Origin: Adlercreutzia hattorii
GTDB taxonomy: Bacteria > Actinomycetota > Coriobacteriia > Coriobacteriales > Eggerthellaceae
DNA: 64,000 nt
Assembly: GCF_011405655.1 (NCBI RefSeq)
Contig: NZ_AP022829.1
Location: forward strand, 124,001 to 188,000
Direction of reading: 5' to 3'
The stretch's first letter is position 1. Each line of letters begins with the position of its first letter. Below the pieces are notes generated by a model, which did no database searches, had not been told where the DNA came from, and worked only from the letters and a program-made list of their open reading frames with translations. Positions 36,090-44,294 of the stretch are shown here, piece after piece. Made by a program: the position numbers and the translations under genes.

Positions 36090-37190
36090 TTAGGAGATGC
36101 GCACAGGCATGACGAGGTAGAGGAAGTTTTCCGGCTCAAGCGCGCGGAAGATGCCCGGCTTCAACGCCGATTGCACTTCAAGATACACCTCGGCGGTGGC
36201 AATGGATCCGAGGCCATCCAACACATAGGCATAGTTGAAAGCGATTTCCACATCTTCACCCTCGATAGCGCAAGAGATGATCTCCTGCGCGCTGCCCACA
36301 TCCTGAGATGCTGCGGAAATCTGCACCGTTTGGGAGGCGTTGTTCAAATCGAAGCGCACGGGCGATGAAGTAGAGCCAAGCAGGGAGGCGCGCCGAACAC
36401 TGGCCACGAGCTTATCCACCTCGATGGTAGCGCGAGTAGCGTAGCCGTCGGGGAGCAGCTGCTTGTAATTGGGGAAGTTGCCCTCAATGCGGCGGTTGAT
36501 AAACACCGTGTCCTCGCAGGTCACGACGATCTGATTGTCAGCCAAGGCCAGAGACACCGGCGACTCCGTTTTCGGCAACGACGCGATTTCCGATAGAAAG
36601 CTGCCCGAGATGACCGCGTGGAACTCATCGGCCGAGGAGTTCGGCAGAGGAGCATCCGTGATGGCGAGACGATAGGAGTCGGTGGCCACCATGCGCAGCA
36701 CGCCGGCCTCCAGGGTGATGAGGACGCCCGTGAGAATAGCGCGAGACTCATCTTTGGATACGACGCGAGAAACACGCTTGACCATAGTGGAAAACTGATG
36801 GAAGGGAATTTCTATCTTCTGGTGAACGTCCACACGGGGAAAACCGGGGAAATCCTCAGCGTTCAAGGCGCGGATAGAGAACGAAGACGTGTCGCAGGTG
36901 ACGAAAGCCTGCTCATCGGTAGCCTCGACATGGACTGCAGCATCGGGAAGGTTTTTCACAATCTCCGAGAACAGCTTACCGGGCACCACCGTGCGGCCTT
37001 CCTCCTCAACGAGCGCGGCCACGGAGTATTGAATGGAGAGCTCCAAGTCGGTGGCTTGGAGGATGATTTTGTCGCCAGCGGCCTCGATGAGGATACCGGA
37101 CAAGACAGGGAGCGTCGATCGAGTGGAAACCCCTTTGAGGACAATGGACAGGGCGTTGGCAAGCTCGGTGCGATTGATACTGAATTTCAA
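36090..37190 (-). CDS. dnaN: DNA polymerase III beta subunit (sliding clamp)
   Basis: 366 residues with the three-fold clamp architecture: MKFSINRTELANALSIVLKG and STRSTLPVLSGILIEA at the N-terminus, VLITLEAGVLRMVATDSYRL in domain II, and the C-terminal ending LYLVMPVRIS with the MPVR/MPMR hydrophobic-pocket motif. It tethers DNA polymerase III and many repair proteins. A TATAAT (37244-37249, minus) lies about 55 nt upstream. The gene reads away from the probable origin. Confidence 0.97.
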   Translation of the reverse strand: MKFSINRTELANALSIVLKGVSTRSTLPVLSGILIEAAGDKIILQATDLELSIQYSVAALVEEEGRTVVPGKLFSEIVKNLPDAAVHVEATDEQAFVTCDTSSFSIRALNAEDFPGFPRVDVHQKIEIPFHQFSTMVKRVSRVVSKDESRAILTGVLITLEAGVLRMVATDSYRLAITDAPLPNSSADEFHAVISGSFLSEIASLPKTESPVSLALADNQIVVTCEDTVFINRRIEGNFPNYKQLLPDGYATRATIEVDKLVASVRRASLLGSTSSPVRFDLNNASQTVQISAASQDVGSAQEIISCAIEGEDVEIAFNYAYVLDGLGSIATAEVYLEVQSALKPGIFRALEPENFLYLVMPVRIS

Positions 37191-37343
37191 GGGATGCCTC
37201 TCTTCGTAATGGCCTGAGCTGAAACAGAAGATATCGTGCGGGTATTATAACGCCGGAAAACAGGGAAACGGAGAGGCCGCGCAGAGTTGTCTGACTAATG
37301 GTTGATTAGTTTTACACCCTTTTCTCGCTCCGCTAGTGGAAAA

Positions 37344-37408
37344 AGTGGATAACTTCCTCTTTCCCCAGCGCAAGCAGTGGATAACCGTCCTTTTCACTGA
37401 GTGGATAT
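37344..37408. promoter_or_regulatory. oriC: DnaA-box cluster, candidate oriC
   Basis: AGTGGATAA at 37344-37352 and again at 37376-37384, then AGTGGATAT at 37400-37408. These are inverse matches of TTATCCACT, one change from the consensus TTATCCACA. All three point the same way, with start-to-start spacings of 32 and 24 bp. Confidence 0.6.
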
Positions 37409-37685
37409 CGAAGGTAAAGATGGTTGACAGTTTTAGCTAACAATTCACTGTCGATTTTTCTTTTCAAAAACGACGCGTTGAACTGGGGTTTTGTAAATTA
37501 TGTCAGGGTAATTCTCTTTAAACGCACCTATGTTCGAACAAGATCGTGCTTGATGGGAATTTTCTTCTCAAAGGCATGGGAAGCAGCTGAGAAGGGTTAT
37601 CGAGAGCCTCTGTCAAGGTTTTTGGGCAAAGTTTTTCACTTTTTCCTCTTTGAATGACAGCCGTTAGGAATTCTCGAATTCCGAG

Positions 37686-37775
37686 TTTTCCACTTTTACT
37701 GAATATTTGGTTGATAAGTCGGAATTCTTCAGAAAATCGCAGGTAGTTCAGTTTCGGTTTTCCACTTTTACTGAA
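37686..37775. repeat. 18-bp direct repeat in the origin region
   Basis: TTTTCCACTTTTACTGAA occurs exactly at 37686-37703 and 37758-37775, 72 bp apart. On the minus strand the unit reads TTCAGTAAAAGTGGAAAA, in style like the A-tract iterons found near the DUF4143 ATPases. Confidence 0.8.
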
Positions 37776-37899
37776 CAAACAGTGAATTACTCATCACTGG
37801 TTATGAAATGCGCAGGTAGATACCTTGTAAAATGATGAAACACGTTACAATATCCTGAAAAAATCTTGAAACGACGAATTGAACGGCGAACAAAACGGA

Positions 37900-39048
37900 A
37901 TGATCTTGGAAACCATGGAACAACATACTTCTCTTCACGACGAAGCTCCCCAGGGGGCTTCCTTCGACTATTCCTTCGTCGACACCGTGGGGCGCATCGC
38001 TCTCTACGACGACCTGCGTAGCGCACCACGGGTTGCGGAGATAAAGCCCGCCGACACGGCGGCTTATATCGAGGCGCTCGCCTCCACGGTGTACGAACAG
38101 TCCCATGGCGCAGGGGGAACCATCCCTTACACCGTTATTCGGGAGGTTTCCGAAAATTTCATCCATGCGCGCTTCAAAGAGGTGGTGGTCTCCATTCTCG
38201 ACAAAGGGAACACCATCCGCTTCGCCGATCATGGCCCCGGCATCCCCTCGAAAGAAAAAGCCCAAATGCCAGGGTTTTCTTCTGCCGTCGAGCCTATGAA
38301 AAACTATATTCGGGGCGTCGGGTCGGGCCTTCCCATTGTGCGGGAGTACCTCGAATCGTCCCATGGCACCATTACTATCGAGGACAATCTGGGGACCGGC
38401 GCCGTCGTCACCGTCAGCTTGGTGCGTGAAGAAGACGATCCTCTGGACGACTGGGACGAAACCGACGTGCTGAGCAGCAAGGGAGAGTATATCCCAAGTT
38501 CGTCCTACGCTTCGGAAACCGCCGTGGTTCATCAGCCCTACGCAGCGCCCCTCGCAGCCGGCACCGAACCCTATCCCTCCAATCCAGCCGGAATCTATCC
38601 CTCCATGGGCTCATCCAGCGCACCAGGGGCGACTCCCTACCCACCCGCCTACGCGCCGCAAGGCTACAGCGCAGTACCCGCGGCTCCAGCTCCCGTACCG
38701 GCTCCCTCTTACGGAGCCCCTTACCAGGGATATCCGAGCTACGGGGCCTATGGAGCCGCCCCAACCGCCTATCCGGCCTACGGAGCAGCGCCAGCACCGG
38801 CGGCGTATCCGGGTTACCCGAGTGCCGTCATGCCGGCGCCCGCCCTCTCCGAACGCGAGCGAATATTCCTGAAGCTTCTCCTTAAAGAAGGAACCCTCCG
38901 GAACAAGGATTTCAGCGACCTGACCGAGACGCCGGCCTCCACCACCAACACCACCCTCAATCGGCTGCGAGAGGCAGGTTTGGTGGAAATGGTCGGGAAA
39001 CAGCGAGCCCTCACCCCTTACGGCCGACAGATCGCACAGGGTCTCTAA
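37900..39048 (+). CDS. HATPase-fold protein with Pro/Tyr-rich linker and winged-helix C-terminus
   Basis: About 382 residues. The N-terminal third is a GHKL ATPase fold as in anti-sigma kinases: N-box REVSENFIHA, G1 DHGPGIPS and G2 GVGSGLPIVREYLESSHG. There is no H-box or receiver. A low-complexity spacer of about 130 residues follows, rich in Pro, Tyr, Ala and Gly (repeats like YPAYGAAPAP). The C-terminus is a winged helix (LLKEGTLRNKDFSDLTETPA, NTTLNRLREAGLVEM). It lies immediately upstream of dnaA and downstream of the origin. The start is uncertain: an in-frame TTG at 37879 and an ATG at 37915 are alternatives; none has a strong ribosome site. Function unknown. Confidence 0.7.
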   Translation: MILETMEQHTSLHDEAPQGASFDYSFVDTVGRIALYDDLRSAPRVAEIKPADTAAYIEALASTVYEQSHGAGGTIPYTVIREVSENFIHARFKEVVVSILDKGNTIRFADHGPGIPSKEKAQMPGFSSAVEPMKNYIRGVGSGLPIVREYLESSHGTITIEDNLGTGAVVTVSLVREEDDPLDDWDETDVLSSKGEYIPSSSYASETAVVHQPYAAPLAAGTEPYPSNPAGIYPSMGSSSAPGATPYPPAYAPQGYSAVPAAPAPVPAPSYGAPYQGYPSYGAYGAAPTAYPAYGAAPAPAAYPGYPSAVMPAPALSERERIFLKLLLKEGTLRNKDFSDLTETPASTTNTTLNRLREAGLVEMVGKQRALTPYGRQIAQGL

Positions 39049-39127
39049 GACCCAAGCCTTGCCAATTTGCTAGAATTGCCCTGAAAGCGGAGAACCACGG
39101 CAAAAAACGCCGGCGGAAGGATGATGT

Positions 39128-40756
39128 ATGGATAGCGAGACGCTCAACGAACAATGGGCGCGCATTTGCGCCCAGGTCAAAAGCTACCAGGATATCGACC
39201 CCTCCCAGGTTTCCGCCTTTTTCTCGCGGCTCGTTCCCCAGGCCATGAGCGATTCATTTCTCATGCTCACCGCCGACAACGACTTTATAAAGACATGGGT
39301 CGAGCAGCATTACACCGAGGTTATCGTACGCGCGCTGCGCGATCTCACCGGCGTCGTATTCGCGGTGGCCATCGCTGTCGACCCCACCCAAGAGCAGCGT
39401 AAAATCGCCGCTGCGGGCCAACCATCCCCTGCGGCGCCCCTTTCGGCGCCCGCCCAACCGATGCCGACGCCAACACCCGCGCAGCCAGCAGCATCGACGA
39501 TAGAGTCTCTCCCTTCTCAGCCCATCGCGGCAGCTGCGCCCCCCTCACCGGCCTATGGTGCTCCCCTGTCTCAGGCGACCCCCTTCGAACCATCCGGCAT
39601 GGTCGCCCATTCCCTTGCAGAGGACGTCGTGGTCGATCACTACGCGCCTCCCGCGCCCGCACCGCTCTCCCAGGAGCCGGTCGCCGAGCGGGCTTCGAAT
39701 CCCTCGTCTTCCCTCACGTTCGAGAACTTCGTTATCGGGGAATCGAACCGCATGGCCTACTCCATGGCCGTCGAAGTTGCAGAGTCCCCCGGACGGCTTC
39801 CCCTTAATCCCCTGTTCATTTACGGGAAAAGCGGCTTGGGCAAAACCCATCTCATGAGAGCCATTCAGAACTACATCGAGGAAACGCGTCCCTCGATGCG
39901 AACGGTCTACGTGGATGCTCAGGACTTTGTCTCGAAGTACTCAGAGGCCGGCGCCATCAAGGACCAGGAGAAGGTCAGCTTCCGCAACTTCCGCGCCTAC
40001 TATGAGCAGGCGGACATCCTCCTCCTCGATGATGTCCAGCACCTTCAGGGCAAGAAGGAATCCATGAACATGCTTTTCCAGCTGTTCAACACGCTGACCA
40101 GCCAGGGCAAGCAGGTGGTGCTCTCCGCCGACCGCGCTCCCAAGAACATCCAATTCGACGAACGTCTGAAATCTCGCTTCTACAGCGGCGGCACCATCGA
40201 TATCCAGCCGCCGGAAGTGGAAACCAAACTCGGCATCGTCAAATCCTTCACCGACGAGTTCAGCCGCAGCGAGGGCCTGGGAAACTTCACCCTCTCCGAC
40301 GACATTCAAATGTACATCGCCGAGAACTCCGGGTCCAACATCCGCGAGCTCAAGGGCGCCGTGAATACCGTCATCTACCGCATGATCTACTGCGATCGCA
40401 GCGATATCTCCATCGATGAAGTGCGCGAGCTTCTAGCCAATCATTTCACCGGCGGCATGTCACGAAGCTTGACCGTGGAGGACATCCAGCGCGAAGTGGA
40501 GAACTTCTTCAAAGTGAGCCATAGCGACATGGTAGGCCCAAAGCGATCCCAATCCATTGTGAGACCGCGACAGATCGCCATCTACCTGTGCCGACAACTG
40601 CTCGACCTCCCCTACGGCGATATCGGCAAGAAATTCAATCGCGACCATTCGACCGCCATCCATTCGGCAACAAGTATCGAAGAGCGTTTGAAGACCGATC
40701 GCGATACCCAGGAAGAGATTGAGGTGCTGCAGAAGATCATCTGCGAGCTGGACTAG
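39128..40756 (+). CDS. dnaA: Chromosomal replication initiator DnaA
   Basis: 542 residues. Domain I covers residues 1-85. A long disordered Pro/Ala/Ser-rich domain II runs from about 90 to 190. The domain III AAA+ ATPase begins NPSSSLTFENFVIGESNRMA, with Walker A GKSGLGKT (233-240), Walker B ILLLDDVQHLQGKK and a sensor II region. Domain IV has the DNA-binding signature FNRDHSTAIHSATSIEERL. It unwinds oriC; box-like sites lie about 1.8 kb upstream, on the far side of the HATPase gene. Confidence 0.97.
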   Translation: MDSETLNEQWARICAQVKSYQDIDPSQVSAFFSRLVPQAMSDSFLMLTADNDFIKTWVEQHYTEVIVRALRDLTGVVFAVAIAVDPTQEQRKIAAAGQPSPAAPLSAPAQPMPTPTPAQPAASTIESLPSQPIAAAAPPSPAYGAPLSQATPFEPSGMVAHSLAEDVVVDHYAPPAPAPLSQEPVAERASNPSSSLTFENFVIGESNRMAYSMAVEVAESPGRLPLNPLFIYGKSGLGKTHLMRAIQNYIEETRPSMRTVYVDAQDFVSKYSEAGAIKDQEKVSFRNFRAYYEQADILLLDDVQHLQGKKESMNMLFQLFNTLTSQGKQVVLSADRAPKNIQFDERLKSRFYSGGTIDIQPPEVETKLGIVKSFTDEFSRSEGLGNFTLSDDIQMYIAENSGSNIRELKGAVNTVIYRMIYCDRSDISIDEVRELLANHFTGGMSRSLTVEDIQREVENFFKVSHSDMVGPKRSQSIVRPRQIAIYLCRQLLDLPYGDIGKKFNRDHSTAIHSATSIEERLKTDRDTQEEIEVLQKIICELD

Positions 40757-41099
40757 TTTGTTCACAAACTCTTGATAAGAAGGGAAAACCTGCGCATAAC
40801 AGGGCGACTTTTCAACGACAACAGGAGAGAGCAGAGGATGGCCGCCAGCGCATGGTTCACAAGCGCGCTTGACAACTCACCAAGCAGTAAGTACGTTGCA
40901 AGCTCCCCACCTGCGGCTATGCCAGTTATCGACTAATCCACTCGTCTTATTGAGACTACTATTTGAATTCTATTTTTAGAATCCCTCTTCAATGGGAACT
41001 ACATTTTATTTCTGCACAGCCGTTACCTGTACTTCATGGTTCCACCTCCCTATCGCAACTCCCTTCGCAGCCATCTTCCTTATTCTTCTGTTCGCCCCG
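40757..41099. other. Intergenic region between dnaA and rpmH
   Basis: No gene is seen. It has imperfect DnaA-box-like words (TTGATAAG, GTTATCGACTAATCCAC around 40925) but no clear cluster. The rpmH promoter begins at 41100. Confidence 0.5.
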
Positions 41100-41127
41100 T
41101 TGACAGTACTTTTTTGCGTTGTATAAT
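41100..41127 (+). promoter_or_regulatory. Sigma-70 promoter of rpmH
   Basis: TTGACA (41100-41105) and TATAAT (41122-41127) with a 16-bp spacer, both consensus. They lie 40 nt before the rpmH start. Confidence 0.85.
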
Positions 41128-41166
41128 TCAAAAGCTACTCTTTAAACCATGAAAGGGAAAGAAACA

Positions 41167-41301
41167 ATGAAACGCACCTATCAACCGAACAAACGCAAGC
41201 GCGCCAAGTGCCATGGCTTCCGTGCCCGTATGGCTACCAAGGGTGGTCGCGCTGTTCTCGCTTCCCGTCGTGCTAAGGGGCGCAAGCGTCTCACCGTCTA
41301 G
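41167..41301 (+). CDS. rpmH: 50S ribosomal protein L34
   Basis: 44 residues beginning [20 protein letters not shown] and ending [13 protein letters not shown], the full L34 pattern. GGGAAAGAAAC precedes the ATG. It is first in the rpmH-rnpA-yidD-yidC-khpB-rsmG run, under a consensus promoter. Confidence 0.97.
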   Translation: MKRTYQPNKRKRAKCHGFRARMATKGGRAVLASRRAKGRKRLTV

Positions 41302-41312
41302 GAGATCTTTAG

Positions 41313-41699
41313 GTGCAGACTATTAAATCCAGCACTGAAATCTCCCAGCTCTTCTCTACGGGGCATCGTCTTCATACGCCATACTTTACGGTTATTGTAG
41401 GCGCTCAGGACGACAAGCAGAGCAATTATGAGCGACACGGCCATTCCGGTCGTGTCGCTTTTATTGCGGGGAAGAAGTTGGGGAATGCCGTTTGGAGAAA
41501 CCGCGCCAAGCGCCGCCTGCGAGCACTCTGCATGGAAATGGGTGGGCCGTGGGCCGGCTTTGACGTGATATTTCTGGCAAAATCAGGCCTCACCCGGGCT
41601 TCTTATAGTAAAGTGCTGAAAGCATGCGGAAATGTCGCTGAGCGCCTTGCCCAAGGCGAAGGGAAGAACACCGTTGAAGAAGCTACTCGTACGCATTAA
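41313..41699 (+). CDS. rnpA: Ribonuclease P protein component
   Basis: 128 residues from a GTG (GGAG 8 nt upstream). It carries the RnpA core GRVAFIAGKKLGNAVWRNRA then KRRLRALCMEM, with the RNR motif that contacts RNase P RNA, and an N-terminal FSTGHRLHTPYFTVIV strand. It is the protein cofactor of the tRNA 5'-processing ribozyme. It overlaps the yidD start. Confidence 0.93.
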   Translation: MQTIKSSTEISQLFSTGHRLHTPYFTVIVGAQDDKQSNYERHGHSGRVAFIAGKKLGNAVWRNRAKRRLRALCMEMGGPWAGFDVIFLAKSGLTRASYSKVLKACGNVAERLAQGEGKNTVEEATRTH

Positions 41700-41916
41700 G
41701 AGGATTCCGACTCTGGTCGCTATCGGTCTTATTATGTTTTACCGAATGGCTCTTTCACCCCTTCTCCCCCCTTCTTGCCGCTTCATTCCCACATGTTCCG
41801 AGTACGGACTCACCGCGTTCAAGCGATATGGGTTTTGCAAAGGGTTCGTGCTCACTGCAAAGAGGATACTGCGATGCCGCCCTGGCGGTCCGTGTGGGTA
41901 CGATCCCGTTCCCTGA
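41674..41916 (+). CDS. yidD: YidD, membrane protein insertion efficiency factor
   Basis: About 80 residues from a TTG at 41674, giving the typical (M)KKLLVRIKRIPTLVAIGLI opening. An in-frame ATG at 41632 would add 14 residues inside rnpA. Hallmarks: YRMALSPLLPPSCRFIPTCS, EYGLTAFKRYGFCKGF and the C-terminal RCRPGGPCGYDPVP. It has three conserved Cys and an amphipathic N-terminal helix. It assists YidC insertion, and yidC follows 28 bp downstream. Confidence 0.9.
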   Translation: MKKLLVRIKRIPTLVAIGLIMFYRMALSPLLPPSCRFIPTCSEYGLTAFKRYGFCKGFVLTAKRILRCRPGGPCGYDPVP

Positions 41917-41944
41917 GTCGCTGGTGCATTTGGAAAGGTAAGCT

Positions 41945-42721
41945 ATGTGGGATATCTTTAAAGACTGGATCTTCGACATCATCCAGTTCTTCTATAACTT
42001 CTGCCACGACTGGGGACTGGCGATCATCATCGTCACGATTATCTTTCGTATCATTGTCGCGCCCCTCATGCATAAGCAAGCGAAGTCCAATTATGCTATG
42101 CAGAAGGTGCAGCCGAAGATTCAGGCCCTGAAAGATCGTTTCCCCGATGATCCCACGCGTCAATCCCAGGAGATGCAGAAGATCTACGCGGAGATGAAGT
42201 TCAACCCGCTCGCTGGTTGTCTTCCGATGCTGCTCCAGATGCCGATCTTTATTGCTCTGTTCCAGGTGCTTCGCGAGATGGGCGATCGTATTGGCGAGGG
42301 CACGTATTCGTTCTACAACTTGGTTCCGAATCTCGTCACGACGCCCTCCCAGGCTTTCGGCGAGGGATTCGGAACATTTGTTCCCTATCTCATTCTCATG
42401 ATTATCTTTGCTGGTGCTACCTTCCTTCCGATGGTCCTTCAGCAGTTGAAAACTGAAAACACCCAGCAGAAAAATCAGACGCTCATGATGGGCGCGATCA
42501 TGTCTCTTATGATGCTTTGGATTTCCTGGGGTTCGCCGGCGGGTGTGTTGCTGTTCTGGGGCGCATCCTCCCTTATCGGTATCGGGCAGAACCAGTTGAC
42601 GCTTGCGCGCTGCCGCGCTGCCGATCGGCGTAAAGAGGAGGAAGAAGCTCTCGTCGTCAAGCCGATCGAGGTTAACGTCACGCGCAAAGAGAAGAAGAAG
42701 CGTCCTAAGAAAAAGCGCTAG
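41945..42721 (+). CDS. yidC: YidC/Oxa1 membrane protein insertase
   Basis: 258 residues of the short Gram-positive-type YidC core without a periplasmic domain or lipobox. It has helices at the N-terminus (LAIIIVTIIFRIIVAPLMHK, with the conserved groove Arg in the first helix), the FNPLAGCLPMLLQMPIFIAL segment, and a tail ending RKEKKKRPKKKR for ribosome contact. A palindrome with a parS-like centre immediately follows and can act as terminator. Confidence 0.93.
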   Translation: MWDIFKDWIFDIIQFFYNFCHDWGLAIIIVTIIFRIIVAPLMHKQAKSNYAMQKVQPKIQALKDRFPDDPTRQSQEMQKIYAEMKFNPLAGCLPMLLQMPIFIALFQVLREMGDRIGEGTYSFYNLVPNLVTTPSQAFGEGFGTFVPYLILMIIFAGATFLPMVLQQLKTENTQQKNQTLMMGAIMSLMMLWISWGSPAGVLLFWGASSLIGIGQNQLTLARCRAADRRKEEEEALVVKPIEVNVTRKEKKKRPKKKR

Positions 42722-42735
42722 ACCTTACTGATTTT

Positions 42736-42765
42736 AGGGAGTGTTTCACATGAAACACTCCCTTT
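42736..42765 (+). terminator. yidC terminator built on a parS-like palindrome
   Basis: GGGAGTGTTTCA-CA-TGAAACACTCCC is a 12-bp stem followed by TTTG. Its centre (42742-42757, TGTTTCACATGAAACA) differs from the parS consensus TGTTTCACGTGAAACA by one base. Confidence 0.65.
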
Positions 42766-42817
42766 GTACGTTCCGCGGCATCATTTCAACCGCGGTGTTT
42801 AAGGTTAGGAGCCTGTA

Positions 42818-43405
42818 ATGACTGAAGAGTTCGAGGACATGATTGAAGAGGTAGAAGACGAGGTGGTGGAAGAATCTCAGTCTTCTGCGGATCCCATTAA
42901 TACCGAAGAGGTTGTTGAAGAGGACGAGCTTATCGTGACGGACGAGATGCTCGATACCATTGCCGACACTGCTATCGCGGCACTCCAAGATATTCTCCAG
43001 TATTTCAATGTCGGCGAAGTGACTATTGATGAATACGAGGGTGACGAGGGCGAACTGATTCTTGATATCAGCGGCAAAGATATGGCTGTCCTTATTGGTC
43101 GTCATGGAAAAACTCTTGATGCGCTGCAATTCATTGTGTCGATGATAACGGTACGCACTATCGGTTTCCGTTATCCAGTTATTGTCGATGTTGAGGGCTA
43201 CAAGAACCGCCGGCGCCAAAAGCTCGAGTCGATTGCGCACAGCTCCGCTAATCGAGCTGCTTCTCAGCACCGTAAAGTTGGATTGCGCCCGATGACCCCC
43301 TACGAGCGTCGGATTATCCACATTGCTTTGAGAGACGATGATCGCGTCGAGACCGTTTCTGAGGGGGAGGGTCCTTCCCGCCATGTGGTCGTGGTTCCTC
43401 TGTAA
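42818..43405 (+). CDS. khpB: KhpB/Jag RNA-binding protein (KH-R3H)
   Basis: 195 residues with an acidic N-terminal region of about 50 residues instead of the Jag_N domain, a KH domain with the GRHGKTLDALQ loop (GxxG) and an R3H domain (LRPMTPYERRIIHIALRDDD). KhpB with KhpA binds RNA and affects cell division and envelope growth. Placement after yidC is conserved widely. The ATG is preceded by AGGAGCC. Confidence 0.9.
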   Translation: MTEEFEDMIEEVEDEVVEESQSSADPINTEEVVEEDELIVTDEMLDTIADTAIAALQDILQYFNVGEVTIDEYEGDEGELILDISGKDMAVLIGRHGKTLDALQFIVSMITVRTIGFRYPVIVDVEGYKNRRRQKLESIAHSSANRAASQHRKVGLRPMTPYERRIIHIALRDDDRVETVSEGEGPSRHVVVVPL

Positions 43406-43500
43406 AAACTGTTCTAATACTTTCAATGTGCTGATGGGACGCGCAAAGCACGTCCCATTTCCTTTATTATGGACACGTTCGCCTATGGAAAGGAGTTGAG

Positions 43501-44175
43501 ATGGCAGATGATCAGACGATGAGCTTGATGCAGTGCTATCTTGCTTCAATCCTTGAAGCAAACAAAGTTACGAATCTTACTCGCATTACTGATGGGGAAC
43601 AGGCGCGTCTCCTTCATATAGAGGATTCGCTGGTAGGTTTGCCGGAGGTCAATGAAGCTCCTGACGGTCTCTATGGAGACCTTGGCTCAGGAGGGGGGTT
43701 CCCCGGCGTCCCTCTTGCGCTTGCGACAGGAAGAACGACCCTTCTCGTTGATTCGGTGAAGAAGAAAATGGCCATCGTCCAATCTGTCCTTGATGATCTT
43801 TCGTTGAGTGAGCAAATTTTCACATCGAGCGAACGCATCGAGGATCTTCCTCTGGAGTACAAGGAGAAATTCGCCGTCCTCACAGCTCGAGCTCTGTCTA
43901 AACTAGTTTCTCTTATAGAGCTTGCTTCGCCCCTTTTGAAAAAGGGCGGTCGGTTAGTCTGTTATAAAGCCCAGCTATCATCGGAAGAACTTGATGAAGC
44001 TCTTGCTGTGCAAGACCTTGTGGGTATGAGAATGATCTCTCAGCGTGAGATTTGCTTGAGCGATGGAGAGACCATGAGAACCATTGTAGTGTTTGAGAAA
44101 GTCGGCAAGTCACGCATCAAGCTTCCTCGAAGAATTGGCTTGGCTCAGAAACAGCCACTGCGTCCCCGTAGCTGA
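43501..44175 (+). CDS. rsmG: 16S rRNA (guanine-527 N7) methyltransferase RsmG
   Basis: 224 residues of the GidB/RsmG fold: KVTNLTRITDGEQARLLHIE then DSL, the AdoMet-binding GDLGSGGGFPGVPLAL, and VLTARALSKL. It methylates G527 of 16S rRNA; loss gives low-level streptomycin resistance in other species. Translation starts at an ATG with AAAGGAG 6 nt before it. A parS site follows its stop. Confidence 0.93.
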   Translation: MADDQTMSLMQCYLASILEANKVTNLTRITDGEQARLLHIEDSLVGLPEVNEAPDGLYGDLGSGGGFPGVPLALATGRTTLLVDSVKKKMAIVQSVLDDLSLSEQIFTSSERIEDLPLEYKEKFAVLTARALSKLVSLIELASPLLKKGGRLVCYKAQLSSEELDEALAVQDLVGMRMISQREICLSDGETMRTIVVFEKVGKSRIKLPRRIGLAQKQPLRPRS

Positions 44176-44187
44176 ATGTAGTATGTG

Positions 44188-44213
44188 ATCGTGTTTCACG
44201 TGAAACACGATCA
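44188..44213. promoter_or_regulatory. parS site (perfect)
   Basis: TGTTTCACGTGAAACA at 44192-44207 is the exact consensus, embedded in a longer perfect palindrome with GATCG arms. It lies between rsmG and parA. ParB loads here, and the longer arms could also form a hairpin in the transcript. Confidence 0.93.
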
Positions 44214-44294
44214 ATTTGAATCCTTCTGTCGAACATCGCCTGAACCAGCTTGAGGCGATGATATACTGTGCTCCAATCAAGGAAGGAGGTTCCT

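Larger units (their letters stand above)
37191..37878. other. Probable origin region between dnaN and the dnaA-side genes
   Basis: No convincing gene. It contains three DnaA-box-like sites (37344-37408), AT-rich stretches, and an 18-bp direct repeat TTTTCCACTTTTACTGAA at 37686 and 37758. Genes on the two sides diverge from it (dnaN-recF-gyrBA to the left, dnaA onward to the right), which matches leading-strand co-orientation from an origin here. Confidence 0.6.

Noticed and set aside
37424-37657. Plus-strand 77-codon frame in the origin region
   Set aside because: AT-rich, no start signal, overlaps the DnaA-box flank.
37518-37778. Minus-strand 86-codon frame in the origin region with two FSKSGK repeats
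   Set aside because: The repeated peptide comes from the 18-bp DNA repeat; no ribosome site and no family pattern, so it is treated as noncoding.
41632-41673. Longer YidD start at the ATG 41632
   Set aside because: It adds 14 residues inside rnpA that do not match the family; the TTG at 41674 gives the usual KKLL start.
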